DNA from: Rhodophyticola sp. CCM32
GTDB taxonomy: Bacteria; Pseudomonadota; Alphaproteobacteria; Rhodobacterales; Rhodobacteraceae
Direction of reading: 5' to 3'
Assembly (NCBI RefSeq): GCF_004751985.1
Contig: NZ_CP038492.1
Location: 2,108,001 to 2,172,000 of the forward strand
DNA length: 64,000 bases
Below, piece by piece: positions 53,598 to 62,738 of this stretch (the first letter of the stretch is position 1; each line of letters opens with the position of its first letter). Below the pieces are notes generated by a model. It made no database searches and was not told where the DNA came from. It saw nothing but the letters and a program-made list of their open reading frames with translations. The translations under genes were made by a program, and so were the position numbers.

Positions 53598-54452
53598 TCA
53601 GATCGAGCCAAAGGCCTGATGCACCAGATCGGTCAGCGCGTTGGTCGGTTCATCGCCTGAAATATCCGCGCCATACATGTTGATCTTGACCGAAGGCAGA
53701 TCGGGCAGCGCGCCCTGATGGGCGATACGTTCCACATAGGGCGGCTCGGTCCCCTCAATACAGGCATGTATCGCCAGATCGGCGCTGACCGAGGCCTCGA
53801 TCGTCCGGGTGGAATCGCTTTCCACCGCCATTTCCCAGCTGATGCCGTCTGAATCCAGCGCCGTCTGGACGCTTTTGCGGAAAATGCAGTTATGCTCGAA
53901 AGCCAGCCTCAGCGGGCGTTGCTTCCAGACCTGGCCCTCTGTCGCCCCGACCCAGATCAGGGGCCGCTCGCGCAGGGTCTCGCCTCCGGGGTCAAGGCTG
54001 TTTTCGGTGGTCAGGATCACGTCGATCTCCCCCCGGCCGAACATCTGTTTCAGCCGCGACGTGTAAGACGACATAAGCTGCACCTTCATCCGCGGATAGG
54101 CCGCGTTGAACCGCTGCAACACCTGCGGGATCGCCGGATAGACAATATCATGGGGCACGCCCAGGGTCAGTTCACCCTCATAATCCTTGGAGGTCAGACG
54201 GCCCAGAACCTCATCATTCAGCTCCAGCATCCGCCGGGCATATCCCAGCATCTGTTCTCCCGCGCCGGTCAGGGACAGACGCCGCGCCGTGCGGTCCAGC
54301 AGCGAAACGCCGATATTCTCTTCCAGCCGCTTCAACTGCATGGAAACCGCCGACTGGGTCAGGTTGAGAAACCCGCTGGCCTTGGTGACACCGCCTGCAT
54401 CGGCAACGGTGACAAAAGAGCGAAGTGCGGTCATATCGAGATTTCTCGGCAT
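53598..54452 (-). CDS. LysR-family regulator
   Basis: A 284-residue regulator with a winged helix (M-T-A-L-R-S-F-V-T-V-A-D then F-L-N-L-T-Q-S-A-V-S-M-Q-L-K-R-L-E) and a LysR substrate domain (L-T-L-G-V-P-H-D-I-V). The ligand is unknown. It is divergent from the DUF1127 gene across 120 AT-rich bases, a recurrent Rhodobacterales arrangement, so that gene is the probable target. The ATG at 54452 starts the family consensus. Confidence 0.9.
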   Translation of the reverse strand: MPRNLDMTALRSFVTVADAGGVTKASGFLNLTQSAVSMQLKRLEENIGVSLLDRTARRLSLTGAGEQMLGYARRMLELNDEVLGRLTSKDYEGELTLGVPHDIVYPAIPQVLQRFNAAYPRMKVQLMSSYTSRLKQMFGRGEIDVILTTENSLDPGGETLRERPLIWVGATEGQVWKQRPLRLAFEHNCIFRKSVQTALDSDGISWEMAVESDSTRTIEASVSADLAIHACIEGTEPPYVERIAHQGALPDLPSVKINMYGADISGDEPTNALTDLVHQAFGSI

Positions 54453-54572
54453 ATCAATCTCCGTGATATTGATGTTCAGAAACATTCGTTTTCAAAATGC
54501 ATCATACTATACCATATATCAAGCATCAGAATATGAAACTGCCATTGCATAACGAAATCGAAAGGACTTATC

Positions 54573-54785
54573 ATGGCCCACACACTTACTCAACGCCACG
54601 TCACGCATGCCCGCCGAACTGGCCTGAACGCCCTTATTCTTAACGCTTTTGCCGTGTGGCGCCAACGCCGCGCCCTGGCCGCGCTGGACGCCCATGCCCG
54701 CCGCGATCTGGGGTTGAGCGACCGCCAGATTTCCATCGAATCCGCGCGACCGATCTGGGATGTTCCGCAAAACTGGCGCCTGTAA
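54573..54785 (+). CDS. DUF1127 small protein
   Basis: A 70-residue basic protein containing the DUF1127 block W-R-Q-R-R-A-L-A-A-L-D-A-H-A-R-R-D-L-G-L-S-D near residues 29-49. DUF1127 proteins in related bacteria have been tied to RNA binding, stress and phosphate or carbon balance. A ribosome site (GAAAGGA) precedes the ATG. It is divergent from a LysR regulator. Confidence 0.9.
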   Translation: MAHTLTQRHVTHARRTGLNALILNAFAVWRQRRALAALDAHARRDLGLSDRQISIESARPIWDVPQNWRL

Positions 54786-54840
54786 GCGCTGAACGCTGCG
54801 TGATTCCGCCCATTTCCAGGGCTGATACAGCTTGAAAATC

Positions 54841-54883
54841 CGCCCGTTCTCGCCATATTTATCGGCAAGGACGGGCGTTTTTT
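54841..54883 (+). terminator. Intrinsic terminator after the DUF1127 gene
   Basis: CGCCCGT, a 23-base loop and ACGGGCG followed by TTTTTT. Confidence 0.8.
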
Positions 54884-54920
54884 GTATTCTGCCCGTTTCA
54901 ATCACCTTTTGGAGGATGAC

Positions 54921-55700
54921 ATGGCAGAATTCGACACGATCCGGAGCCGCGGCGCTGCCATTGGCCAGGCCGAGATCGACCAGGGCCTTCGCGCCCATAT
55001 GAACAAAGTCTACGGCACAATGTCCGTGGGCATGCTGATCACCGCGCTGGCCGCGTTCGCGATCAGCGGGCTGACCACCACAACCGACCCCGCACTGGCG
55101 GCGGGCAGCATCGGCAATGGCATCTTGCTGACGAATTTCGGCGCGCTTCTGTATACGTCGGCCCTGCGTTGGGTGGTGATGTTCCTGCCGCTGGTGCTGG
55201 TCTTTGCGTTCAGCGCCTCGATCAACCGTCTGTCGGCGGCGGCGGCACAGTTGTTCTTCTACGTGTTCGCGGCCACGATGGGCGTGTCGATCAGCTGGAT
55301 ATTCATCGCTTTCACCTCATACTCGATTGTGCAGGTCTTTCTGGTGACAGCCATCGCCTTTGCGGGCCTGTCGCTTTGGGGCTACACCACCAAACGGGAC
55401 ATCTCTGGCTGGGGCAGCTTCCTGATCATGGGGGTGATCGGCCTGGTTGTGGCGATGATCATCAACATCTTCCTGCAATCGCCGATCATGATGTACGCGA
55501 TCTCGTCAATCGGGGTGCTGATCTTTGCAGGTCTCACCGCCTATGACACCCAGAAGATCAAAACCACCTATCTGGCCCATGCCTCTCATGGGGATCAGGA
55601 ATGGCTGGGCAAAGCCGCGATCATGGGGGCGCTGAACCTCTATCTCGACTTCATCAATATGTTCATGTTCCTGTTGCAGCTTCTGGGCAACCGCAACTGA
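54921..55700 (+). CDS. Bax inhibitor-1/YccA family membrane protein
   Basis: A 259-residue protein with seven hydrophobic segments of the BI-1 (TMBIM) superfamily. It has M-N-K-V-Y-G-T-M-S-V-G-M at the start, a Y-D-T-Q-K-I pattern and L-N-L-Y-L-D-F-I-N-M-F near the C-terminus. YbhL/YccA relatives interact with FtsH or leak calcium or protons. The ATG at 54921 follows GGAGG. Confidence 0.92.
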   Translation: MAEFDTIRSRGAAIGQAEIDQGLRAHMNKVYGTMSVGMLITALAAFAISGLTTTTDPALAAGSIGNGILLTNFGALLYTSALRWVVMFLPLVLVFAFSASINRLSAAAAQLFFYVFAATMGVSISWIFIAFTSYSIVQVFLVTAIAFAGLSLWGYTTKRDISGWGSFLIMGVIGLVVAMIINIFLQSPIMMYAISSIGVLIFAGLTAYDTQKIKTTYLAHASHGDQEWLGKAAIMGALNLYLDFINMFMFLLQLLGNRN

Positions 55701-55725
55701 ACGCTGAACGCAAGAACCGTGTAAC

Positions 55726-55758
55726 AGGGCCGGTCCGATGGGCTGGCCCTTTTCTTTT
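55726..55758 (+). terminator. Intrinsic terminator after the BI-1 gene
   Basis: AGGGCCGG, a loop and TGGCCCT followed by TTTCTTTT. Confidence 0.75.
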
Positions 55759-55789
55759 GAGCGGTCTCAGAGACTGCGCACCCTTCCTG

Positions 55790-56179
55790 CTACAAAGAGT
55801 GGGAATATTTCCTGAAGTGCCCGGCGGCATCCTCGCGGCTGATGTTACCTTGCCCGAGCTGTTCCATCATTTCCGCATGTTCGTGCCCTTTAGCGCGATT
55901 CAGGTTGTGTCCGTTTTCGGCAAGGAAAATATCTGCTGTCGCAAACGCGGTGCGCTTGTTTCCGTCAACAAACGGGTGATTGCGGGCAATGCCTTCGGCG
56001 TAGCTGGCCGCTAGTTGGAAATGATCGTTTTCACCATAGGCATGTAAATTTTGAGGCCGTGCCAGGGCAGATTCCAAAAGGTCGGCGTCCCGCAAACCAT
56101 ACATTCCGCCGCCTATATCGACCATCGTTTCGTGGATCGCTTCAACATCCTCCCGCGACATCCACTTTGGCTCACTCAC
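55790..56179 (-). CDS. doc: Doc-type toxin (Fic fold, death on curing)
   Basis: A 129-residue Fic-fold toxin with the motif H68-P-F-V-D-G-N-K-R76. The variant position after D is glycine, as in Doc kinases that phosphorylate EF-Tu rather than AMPylate. It starts M-S-E-P-K-W-M-S-R-E-D-V. It overlaps its antitoxin by 4 bases. Confidence 0.92.
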   Translation of the reverse strand: MSEPKWMSREDVEAIHETMVDIGGGMYGLRDADLLESALARPQNLHAYGENDHFQLAASYAEGIARNHPFVDGNKRTAFATADIFLAENGHNLNRAKGHEHAEMMEQLGQGNISREDAAGHFRKYSHSL

Positions 56180-56415
56180 CGGTTAGCTAATTCGATGATG
56201 GTATCGCGATGATAGTCCGCTCTTTCGCGGATCAGACGTTTGCGATCTTCGCTTACGCCCCTGGATATGCCGTCAGTCAAACGGCGATACTCATCCGCAG
56301 AGAGGAGTACGAGCCGGTCACGCTGATGGCTCGTAATGATGACTGGCTCTTGCATTGCAGCATCGCTGAATGCGCCAATGTTGTTCTTGAATTCTGTTGC
56401 TGTGACGCGTGTCAT
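56176..56415 (-). CDS. phd: Phd/YefM-type antitoxin
   Basis: A 79-residue antitoxin beginning T-R-V-T-A-T-E-F-K-N-N-I-G, the DNA-binding part of Phd, followed by a neutralising C-terminal helix rich in charges. The ATG at 56415 has AAGGAGG before it. On the minus strand, TGGACA (-35) and TATTAT (-10) with an 18-base spacer and a direct repeat ATGGACA lie 30-60 bases upstream, consistent with an autoregulated promoter. Confidence 0.88.
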   Translation of the reverse strand: MTRVTATEFKNNIGAFSDAAMQEPVIITSHQRDRLVLLSADEYRRLTDGISRGVSEDRKRLIRERADYHRDTIIELANR

Positions 56416-56524
56416 GACAGCCTCCTTTTTATGCAACCATAATATAGCCAAAATGTCCATTTTGTCCATAAGGCAATATTCCTATTTGTACAGGCATAGG
56501 GAGGGCGTGATTGGTTGAGCAGTC

Positions 56525-57031
56525 TCAGAGGCTGCGCACCATCTGCATGGCGGGAAAGCTGATCCCCGGGCGCAGCGTGATCTCGATCTCGCCCTGCCTC
56601 TCAAACCCCATGGCGGTGTAAAACGGCACTGCGGTGCAGGAGCTTTGGCAGATCAGCCGGGTGATCCCGGCTTCGGCGGCTGTCTTCAGACTATGACGCA
56701 TGATCGCGCGGGCCAGGCCTTTGCGCGTGGCGTCCGGGTCGGTGGCGAACAGGCGGATATGCCCCAGATCCCTTGGCCCGACCCCGCCCTGCGGGCCCTG
56801 ATGGGTCCACCCGCCTGCCGACACCAATGCGCCCTCTGCCGAGACCGCCACGTAATAACTGCCCGAGGTCAGAAGCCGGGGTTGCGCGCGTGCAATCAGC
56901 GGCAGGGCCGTGACCAGAATCGAGGGCGGATAATCCCGTTTCATCAATATGCCATAGCTGCGGGCGACAAGCGCATCCAGCGCCGGCAGATCGGCGGCAT
57001 TGCTGGGACGTATGGTAAATGTCTCGGTCAT
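56525..57031 (-). CDS. GNAT acetyltransferase
   Basis: A 168-residue N-acetyltransferase. It opens F-T-I-R-P-S-N-A-A-D-L-P-A-L and has D-P-D-A-T-R-K-G-L-A-R-A-I in the acetyl-CoA region near residues 97-109, then V-P-F-Y-T-A-M-G-F-E. The substrate is unknown. It is separated from the phd gene by about 110 bases. Confidence 0.87.
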   Translation of the reverse strand: MTETFTIRPSNAADLPALDALVARSYGILMKRDYPPSILVTALPLIARAQPRLLTSGSYYVAVSAEGALVSAGGWTHQGPQGGVGPRDLGHIRLFATDPDATRKGLARAIMRHSLKTAAEAGITRLICQSSCTAVPFYTAMGFERQGEIEITLRPGISFPAMQMVRSL

Positions 57032-57067
57032 GATGCTGGCCCTGATACGGCACCCATTTCAGGCAAT

Positions 57068-57101
57068 AAAAAAGGGCCGCGTAGCTGATGCTGCGCGGCC
57101 C
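57068..57101 (-). terminator. Intrinsic terminator of rpmG
   Basis: On the minus strand GGGCCGCG, a loop and CGCGGCCC are followed by TTTTTT, located 23 bases beyond the rpmG stop codon. Confidence 0.85.
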
Positions 57102-57124
57102 CGTTCAGTCGAAATGTGGAAGAC

Positions 57125-57292
57125 TTATTTGATCTTGCCTTCCTTATATTCCACATGCTTGCGCGCAACCGGATCATACTTTCGTACAATCATCTTCTCG
57201 GTCATTGTGCGTGCGTTTTTCTTGGTCACATAGAAGTGGCCGGTGCCTGCGCTGGAATTCAGGCGGATCTTGATGGTGGTCGGTTTCGCCAT
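57125..57292 (-). CDS. rpmG: 50S ribosomal protein L33
   Basis: A 55-residue ribosomal protein. It reads [15 protein letters not shown], then Y-V-T-K-K-N-A-R, and ends in K-E-G-K-I-K. The zinc-binding cysteines of some L33 forms are absent, as is normal for the C-minus type. The start at 57292 and stop at 57125-57127 are unambiguous. It has its own terminator. Confidence 0.97.
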   Translation of the reverse strand: MAKPTTIKIRLNSSAGTGHFYVTKKNARTMTEKMIVRKYDPVARKHVEYKEGKIK

Positions 57293-57396
57293 AACGCGGG
57301 CTCCTTAGAACGGTCGGGCCGGGGCGCGGCTTTGCGCGCACGGGTGAATCTCTTAGCTGAGCGCGCTTTTTATCCGCAGGGCCCGAGGTGTCAACC

Positions 57397-58707
57397 TCAA
57401 ATCCCCGTCATCAACAGATGAAGCGCGATACCGGGCAAAAGCATCAGCCCGATCACCTTCAAAAGGTCCAGCCGCAACCAGAGCAGCAACACCGCCGCCA
57501 GACCGGACAGGGCCACCGCCGCGACCGACAGGGTGCCGGGCGCAGGCAGCCAAAGCTGCACCGGCCCGAATGTCGCGCGACTGACCTCGCCAAAGAACAC
57601 ATTCAGCGCAAACCACAGCGACAGGTTGAGGATCACCCCCACAACCGCAGCGGTGATCGCGGTCAGGGCGCCGGTCAGGCGGGGCTGGTGGCTGATCCAT
57701 TCGACATAGGGCGCACCGGCAAAAATCCACAGGAAACAGGGGGCGAATGTCACCCAAAGCGTGACCAGAACCGCCGCAACCCCATAACCCGGACCACCGG
57801 CCTGCGCACCCGCAAGATAGCCCACGAACTCGGTCACCAGTATCAGCGGCCCGGGTGTGGTTTCCGCCAGCCCAAGCGCATCCATCATCTGCCCCGTGGT
57901 CAGCCAGCCGAAATCACCCACCACCTGCTGCACCATATAGGCCAGCACCGCATAGGCCCCGCCAAAGGTCACCACCGCCAGCTTTGCAAAGAACAGACCA
58001 AGCTGGGTCAGCACCGTGTCTGGCGCGCTCAACCAAAGCGCCAGCACGGGCAAGAGCCAGATCATCAGCCAAAGCGCGATGGTTCTGAAAGTCTGCCCGG
58101 GACTGACCGGCGGCGGCAGCGGGGCGTCAGGGCGGTCCCCGGTCATGAACAGCGCGCCGATCAGTGCCGCCCCAAGGATGATCAGCGGAAAGGGAATATG
58201 CAGAAAGAAAATCCCGATAAAGGCCGCCCCAGCAAGCCCATATGCCAGGGCCGAGATCAGGGCCTTGCGGCTGACCTTGATCAGCGCCTGGATCACGATA
58301 ATGATCACCGTCGCCTTGATGCCCAGAAACATGGCCGCGGCAAGCGGCACCTGCCCGAACGCGCCGTACAGCATCGCCAGCCCCAGGATCAGCACTGCAC
58401 CGGGCAGCACGAACAGCCCGCCCGCGATCAGCCCGCCCCGTGTGCCCGCAATGCGCCAGCCCGCATAGGTCGCCAGTTGCATCGCCTCGGGGCCCGGCAG
58501 CAACATGCAGAAACTGAGCGCATTCAGGAATTGCCGTTCGCTCAGCCAGTCGCGGTCTTCGACCAGTTCCTTGTGCATCAACGCGATCTGCGCCGCAGGC
58601 CCGCCAAAACTCAACAGGCCGATACGGGCAAAAACCCGGATCAGATGGGCCAGATCGGGCATCGGCGAGGTCCGGGTCATCTTTTCTCGCTCCATCAGAT
58701 CAGACAT
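57397..58707 (-). CDS. chrA: Chromate transporter (long-chain CHR family)
   Basis: A 436-residue membrane protein made of two homologous CHR domains. The first has F-A-R-I-G-L-L-S-F-G-G-P-A-A-Q and L-P-G-P-E-A-M-Q-L-A; the second has F-A-K-L-A-V-V-T-F-G-G-A-Y-A-V and T-T-P-G-P-L-I. It would export chromate, conferring resistance. An ATG at 58680 (M-T-R-T-S-P) is an alternative start. chrB is not adjacent. Confidence 0.92.
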   Translation of the reverse strand: MSDLMEREKMTRTSPMPDLAHLIRVFARIGLLSFGGPAAQIALMHKELVEDRDWLSERQFLNALSFCMLLPGPEAMQLATYAGWRIAGTRGGLIAGGLFVLPGAVLILGLAMLYGAFGQVPLAAAMFLGIKATVIIIVIQALIKVSRKALISALAYGLAGAAFIGIFFLHIPFPLIILGAALIGALFMTGDRPDAPLPPPVSPGQTFRTIALWLMIWLLPVLALWLSAPDTVLTQLGLFFAKLAVVTFGGAYAVLAYMVQQVVGDFGWLTTGQMMDALGLAETTPGPLILVTEFVGYLAGAQAGGPGYGVAAVLVTLWVTFAPCFLWIFAGAPYVEWISHQPRLTGALTAITAAVVGVILNLSLWFALNVFFGEVSRATFGPVQLWLPAPGTLSVAAVALSGLAAVLLLWLRLDLLKVIGLMLLPGIALHLLMTGI

Positions 58708-58775
58708 ATCGGGCGGTGATATTCGCGCTCACCCTCACCATGCGTGCGCCCATCATGTCAATCACGATCCGGCGC

Positions 58776-58815
58776 GGAATTCTCAAGAATTCCACCGGGA
58801 AAACGCGCGTTTTCC
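58776..58815. repeat. Two adjacent palindromes upstream of gatC and chrA
   Basis: GGAATTCTCAAGAATTCC (58776-58793) and GGAAAACGCGCGTTTTCC (58798-58815) are separated by four bases; the second is a perfect 18-base palindrome. They lie in the 285-base gap between divergent chrA and gatC. The remainder of the gap holds no gene that I can support. Confidence 0.65.
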
Positions 58816-58992
58816 GCACCCTCTCATGGTTTGCATTCTTTCCAGACCGCCCTGATGGCGATGACGGGGGTCAGACCCGCCGTCCCAACGGCCCTGATCC
58901 GCACCGGTTGATCCGCATTTCCTGCCTCCACCGGCTTGCGGCGCAGGCAGGCCGGGGCTAAACCCCGTTCTGGCACAAGCTATGGAGCACCC

Positions 58993-59280
58993 ATGTCCAT
59001 CGACAAAGACACCGCCGCGAAAGTGGCGAAACTGGCCCGGATCAAGGTTGAGGACAGCGAGCTTGACGCGCTGGCCGGAGAGTTCAATGCGATCCTCGGC
59101 TTTATCGAACAGCTGAACGAGCTGGATGTCGACGATGTGGAGCCGATGACCAGCGTGACACCCATGCGCCTGAAACGACGCGAGGATGTGGTGACCGATG
59201 GGGATCAGCAACACAAGGTGCTGCAAAATGCCCCCGATACCCGCGAGGGGTTTTTCGCCGTGCCGAAGGTGGTTGAGTGA
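58993..59280 (+). CDS. gatC: Glutamyl/aspartyl-tRNA amidotransferase subunit C
   Basis: A 95-residue GatC that wraps GatA and GatB in the amidotransferase complex. It reads [16 protein letters not shown], with [14 protein letters not shown] and [13 protein letters not shown] at the end, all typical. It overlaps gatA by one base (TGATG). gatB is outside the window or elsewhere. Confidence 0.95.
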   Translation: MSIDKDTAAKVAKLARIKVEDSELDALAGEFNAILGFIEQLNELDVDDVEPMTSVTPMRLKRREDVVTDGDQQHKVLQNAPDTREGFFAVPKVVE

Positions 59281-60764
59281 TGTCTGATCTGACCAAATTG
59301 ACCATCGCCGGGGCGCGGGACGCGCTGCGCAAGGGCGAAACCACATCGGTGGAGCTGACCGAGGCCTGCCTCGGTGCCATCGACGCCGCCGATGCCCTTG
59401 GCGCTGTTGTGCATAAAACACCCGACCTTGCGCTGGAACGTGCCAAAGCGGCAGATGCGCGGATCAAGGCCGGTGACGCCCCGGATATGTGCGGCATCCC
59501 GGTGGGTATCAAAGACCTGTTCTGCACCGAAGGCGTGCCATCGCAGGCGGCATCGAAAATCCTCAAAGGGTTCCTGCCGCCATATGAATCCACCGTTTCG
59601 GGCCGGTTGAAAGACGCAGGCGCGGTGATGCTGGGCAAGCTGAACATGGATGAATTCGCCATGGGCTCCAGCAATGAAACATCGGTCTATGGCAATGCGG
59701 TCAACCCCTGGCGCGCGGGCAATTCCGATGCGGCGCTGACACCGGGCGGCTCCTCCGGCGGCTCTGCCAGCGCTGTGGCCGCCGATCTCTGCCTTGCGGC
59801 CACGGGCACCGATACCGGAGGGTCGATCCGCCAGCCCGCCGCCCTGACCGGGATTGTCGGCATGAAACCCACCTATGGGCGCTGTTCGCGTTGGGGCATC
59901 ATCGCCTTTGCATCCTCCCTCGATCAGGCGGGCCCGATGACCAAAACCGTCCGCGATGCCGCGATCATGGGCGCCGCGATGATGGGCCATGACCCGAAAG
60001 ACAGCACCTCGGCCGATCTGCCGGTGCCGGATTTCGAGGCGATGCTGACCGGCGATATCAAGGGCAAAGTGATTGGTATTCCGAAAGAATATCGCATGGA
60101 CGGGATGCCGGACGAGATTGAAACGCTGTGGGCCGAGGGCGCCGCGATGCTGAAAGACGCAGGCGCAGAACTGCGCGACATTACCCTGCCGCACACCAAA
60201 TACGCGCTTCCCGCCTATTACGTGGTCGCCCCGGCCGAGGCCTCCTCGAACCTCGCGCGCTATGATGGTGTGCGCTATGGCTATCGCGCGGACCTGTCCC
60301 AGGGGGATGGCATCACCGAGATGTATGAGAAAACCCGCGCCGAAGGCTTCGGAGCCGAGGTCAAACGCCGGGTGATGATCGGCACCTATGTCCTGTCCGC
60401 AGGGTTTTACGACGCTTATTACAATCGCGCCCGCAAGGTGCGCGCGCTGATCAAACGCGATTTTGAAACCGTGTTTGACGCAGGCATTGACGCGATCCTG
60501 ACACCAGCCACCCCATCGGCGGCCTTTGAACTGGGCCAGGAAGTTTCAGACCCGGTTGCGATGTATCTCAACGATATTTTCACCGTCACCGTGAACCTGG
60601 CCGGACTGCCCGGTATCGCCGTGCCTGCGGGCCTTGACCGTCAGGGCCTGCCTCTTGGCCTGCAACTGATCGGGCGGCCCTGGGAAGAGGGTGATCTGCT
60701 CAACACCGCCTATGCGCTGGAGCAGGCGGCGGGTTTTGTGGCGAAACCGGCCCAATGGTGGTAA
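59280..60764 (+). CDS. gatA: Glutamyl/aspartyl-tRNA amidotransferase subunit A
   Basis: A 494-residue amidase-signature enzyme that releases ammonia from glutamine for the amidation of Glu-tRNA(Gln) or Asp-tRNA(Asn). The catalytic triad is K78 (G-I-K-D-L), S158 (P-G-G-S-S-G-G-S) and S182 (T-G-G-S-I-R-Q). The start overlaps the gatC stop. The window also holds aspS, consistent with tRNA-dependent asparagine synthesis. Confidence 0.97.
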   Translation: MSDLTKLTIAGARDALRKGETTSVELTEACLGAIDAADALGAVVHKTPDLALERAKAADARIKAGDAPDMCGIPVGIKDLFCTEGVPSQAASKILKGFLPPYESTVSGRLKDAGAVMLGKLNMDEFAMGSSNETSVYGNAVNPWRAGNSDAALTPGGSSGGSASAVAADLCLAATGTDTGGSIRQPAALTGIVGMKPTYGRCSRWGIIAFASSLDQAGPMTKTVRDAAIMGAAMMGHDPKDSTSADLPVPDFEAMLTGDIKGKVIGIPKEYRMDGMPDEIETLWAEGAAMLKDAGAELRDITLPHTKYALPAYYVVAPAEASSNLARYDGVRYGYRADLSQGDGITEMYEKTRAEGFGAEVKRRVMIGTYVLSAGFYDAYYNRARKVRALIKRDFETVFDAGIDAILTPATPSAAFELGQEVSDPVAMYLNDIFTVTVNLAGLPGIAVPAGLDRQGLPLGLQLIGRPWEEGDLLNTAYALEQAAGFVAKPAQWW

Positions 60765-60797
60765 ATACGGCGCCAAAGCGTAAAACGAGGTTGAGCA

Positions 60798-61514
60798 ATG
60801 GGTAAACTGAGCCTGGCCCTGGCCTGTCTGCTGGTCGCAGCGGCCTGCAACAGCAGACCGCCGAATGATGTCAGCGAAGGCGTCGGTTTCAACGATTACG
60901 GCAGCTATTCCGCGGAACGCGCCGCCCGGCAGGCGCAATTGCGGGGGGAGCCGCCGCAATCCCTGCGCGCGCCTGACGCAGACACAAGCGCCAGTGCCGC
61001 AGTGCCAACAGCCGCCGGGACCGACAGTGTGACCGCCCGGGCCGCCGCCGCGATTGCCGAGGCCGAAACCGGCCCGACAGAGACCGCCACGGCACAGATC
61101 GACACCAACAACCCGGATATCTCGGACGAGCAGAATTTTGAGGCCGTCGCCGCCCGCGAAAGCATCGAAAGCGATGCGGAACGCCGCGAACAGATGCAGG
61201 AGCAGCTGGTGATTGTCCAACCCACTGCCCTGCCCGACCGCCCCGGCAGCACCGGCCCCAATATCATCGAATATGCGCTTTCCACCTCGCATCCCGTGGG
61301 CGAGGCGCGCCATTCCCGCTCTCCCTTCCGTCAGGGGCGTCACGAGGCCAATTGCCTGGCCTATCGCTCGGATGATCTTGCGCAGGAGGCGTTTTTGTCC
61401 CTTGGCGGCCCTGAGCGGGACCGGCAGGCGCTGGACCCGGATGGCGATGGCTATGCCTGCGGATGGAACCCGACAGTCTATCGCAACGCCGCCCAGGCTG
61501 CGCGCGGGAACTGA
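60798..61514 (+). CDS. Lipoprotein with an excalibur-like C-terminus
   Basis: A 238-residue lipoprotein with L-V-A-A-A-C-N at the lipobox near residue 17. An Ala/Glu-rich, probably disordered middle is followed by a C-terminal D-P-D-G-D-G-Y-A-C-G-W, the excalibur calcium-binding pattern. It follows gatA by 34 bases and overlaps the amidase gene by one base, so the lipoprotein and amidase are probably cotranscribed. Confidence 0.85.
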   Translation: MGKLSLALACLLVAAACNSRPPNDVSEGVGFNDYGSYSAERAARQAQLRGEPPQSLRAPDADTSASAAVPTAAGTDSVTARAAAAIAEAETGPTETATAQIDTNNPDISDEQNFEAVAARESIESDAERREQMQEQLVIVQPTALPDRPGSTGPNIIEYALSTSHPVGEARHSRSPFRQGRHEANCLAYRSDDLAQEAFLSLGGPERDRQALDPDGDGYACGWNPTVYRNAAQAARGN

Positions 61515-62191
61515 TGCGCTCTCCCAATTTCGGGGCGCGGCGCGACGGGCTGACCCCGGTGCTTGTCGTGCTCCACTATACCGCGATGGCAAGCTGTGAG
61601 GCAGCACTGCGCGCGCTCTGTGATCCGGAGCGTGCGGTTTCCGCCCATTATCTGATTTCCGAAACCGGGCAGGTGCTGGCGCTGGTCGATGAAGACAAAC
61701 GCGCCTGGCATGCGGGCGCGGGCCAATGGGCCGGTGCGGGCGATGTGAATTCCCGCTCAATCGGGATTGAGCTTGCCAATAACGGCGCCACCCCGTTTTC
61801 CGCGCCGCAAATGGATGCGCTTGAAGGGCTGTTGGCAGAGATCCTGCCGCGCTGGCACATCCCGCCCCAGGGTGTCATCGCCCATTCCGACATGGCTCCG
61901 GGCCGCAAGATCGACCCGGGACCCCGGTTCGACTGGCGGCGGCTGGCAGCGGCCGGGCTTTCGGTCTGGCCCGGGTCCGACACCGGCCCGGGCATATCCC
62001 CTGACCCCGCTGCCTTTGCGGTGCAGACCACGCGCTTCGGCTATCCCGATTGCCCCGAGGATCTGTTGCTCGACACCATGCGCCTGCGGTTTCGCCCTTG
62101 GGCCCGTGGGCCGCTGGATGGCACCGATATGGCCCTGATCACCGATCTTGCCACCCGCTACGGCGTTGACCGGGGCGCCACAACCGCGTAG
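61514..62191 (+). CDS. N-acetylmuramoyl-L-alanine amidase (AmiD/AmpD fold)
   Basis: A 225-residue zinc amidase. It begins R-S-P-N-F-G-A-R-R-D-G and has zinc-type residues in V-V-L-H-Y-T-A-M near residue 22, A-W-H-A-G-A-G, G-I-E-L-A-N and A-H-S-D-M-A-P-G-R-K-I-D-P-G-P-R-F-D-W. It cuts the amide bond between glycan and peptide in recycled or cell-wall peptidoglycan. The upstream lipoprotein may be a partner. Confidence 0.92.
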   Translation: MRSPNFGARRDGLTPVLVVLHYTAMASCEAALRALCDPERAVSAHYLISETGQVLALVDEDKRAWHAGAGQWAGAGDVNSRSIGIELANNGATPFSAPQMDALEGLLAEILPRWHIPPQGVIAHSDMAPGRKIDPGPRFDWRRLAAAGLSVWPGSDTGPGISPDPAAFAVQTTRFGYPDCPEDLLLDTMRLRFRPWARGPLDGTDMALITDLATRYGVDRGATTA

Positions 62192-62200
62192 AGCCGCCGG

Positions 62201-62597
62201 GCGCGGAGGGTCGGATGGCCGCGAGCCCGTAAAGGTTCGAGGAAAGTCCGGACTCCCTGAAGCAACGGTGCCGGGTAACGCCCGGGCGGAGCAATCCGAC
62301 GGAAAGCGCCACAGAAAACAGACCGCCTTCGGGCTGCCCGGGGTCACCCCGGGTGTGCAGCGGAGGTCAGGGTGAAACGGTGGGGTAAGAGCCCACCGCG
62401 CCGCTGGCAACAGCGGCGGCATGGCAAGCCCCACCGGGAGCAATGCCAAATAGGGATCTCGCGGGCCTGTCCCAGGGCCGCTTCAGCCCGAGAGATCCGG
62501 GTTGGCAGCTAAAGCCGGCGGGCAATCGCCGGTATAGAGGAATGGTCATCAAGGGCGGCAACGCCTGAACAAAATCCGGCTTACAGACCCTCCGCGC
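62201..62597 (+). ncRNA. rnpB: RNase P RNA (class A)
   Basis: The 5' and 3' ends pair perfectly (GCGCGGAGGGTC with GACCCTCCGCGC). Universally conserved blocks appear in order: GAGGAAAGTCCGGACTCC near 62230, ACAGAAAACAGACCGCC near 62310, GGTAAGAGCCCACCG near 62382, AGAGGAATGGTCATC near 62537, and ACAAAATCCGGCTTACAGACC near 62568. It processes the 5' ends of tRNAs with the RnpA protein. It starts just after the amidase gene. Confidence 0.97.
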
Positions 62598-62738
62598 ATT
62601 TCTGTTGACCCAACCGGTTTCCACAAGGAAACCGTGTGGCATTCATGCGAATGCCAAACCCGCAGCCAAAGCGACGGCCTGATCTGCAGGAGCCTCCGGC
62701 GGCCATATTTATAAAGCAAAGAGGAGATATGGTGCGCC

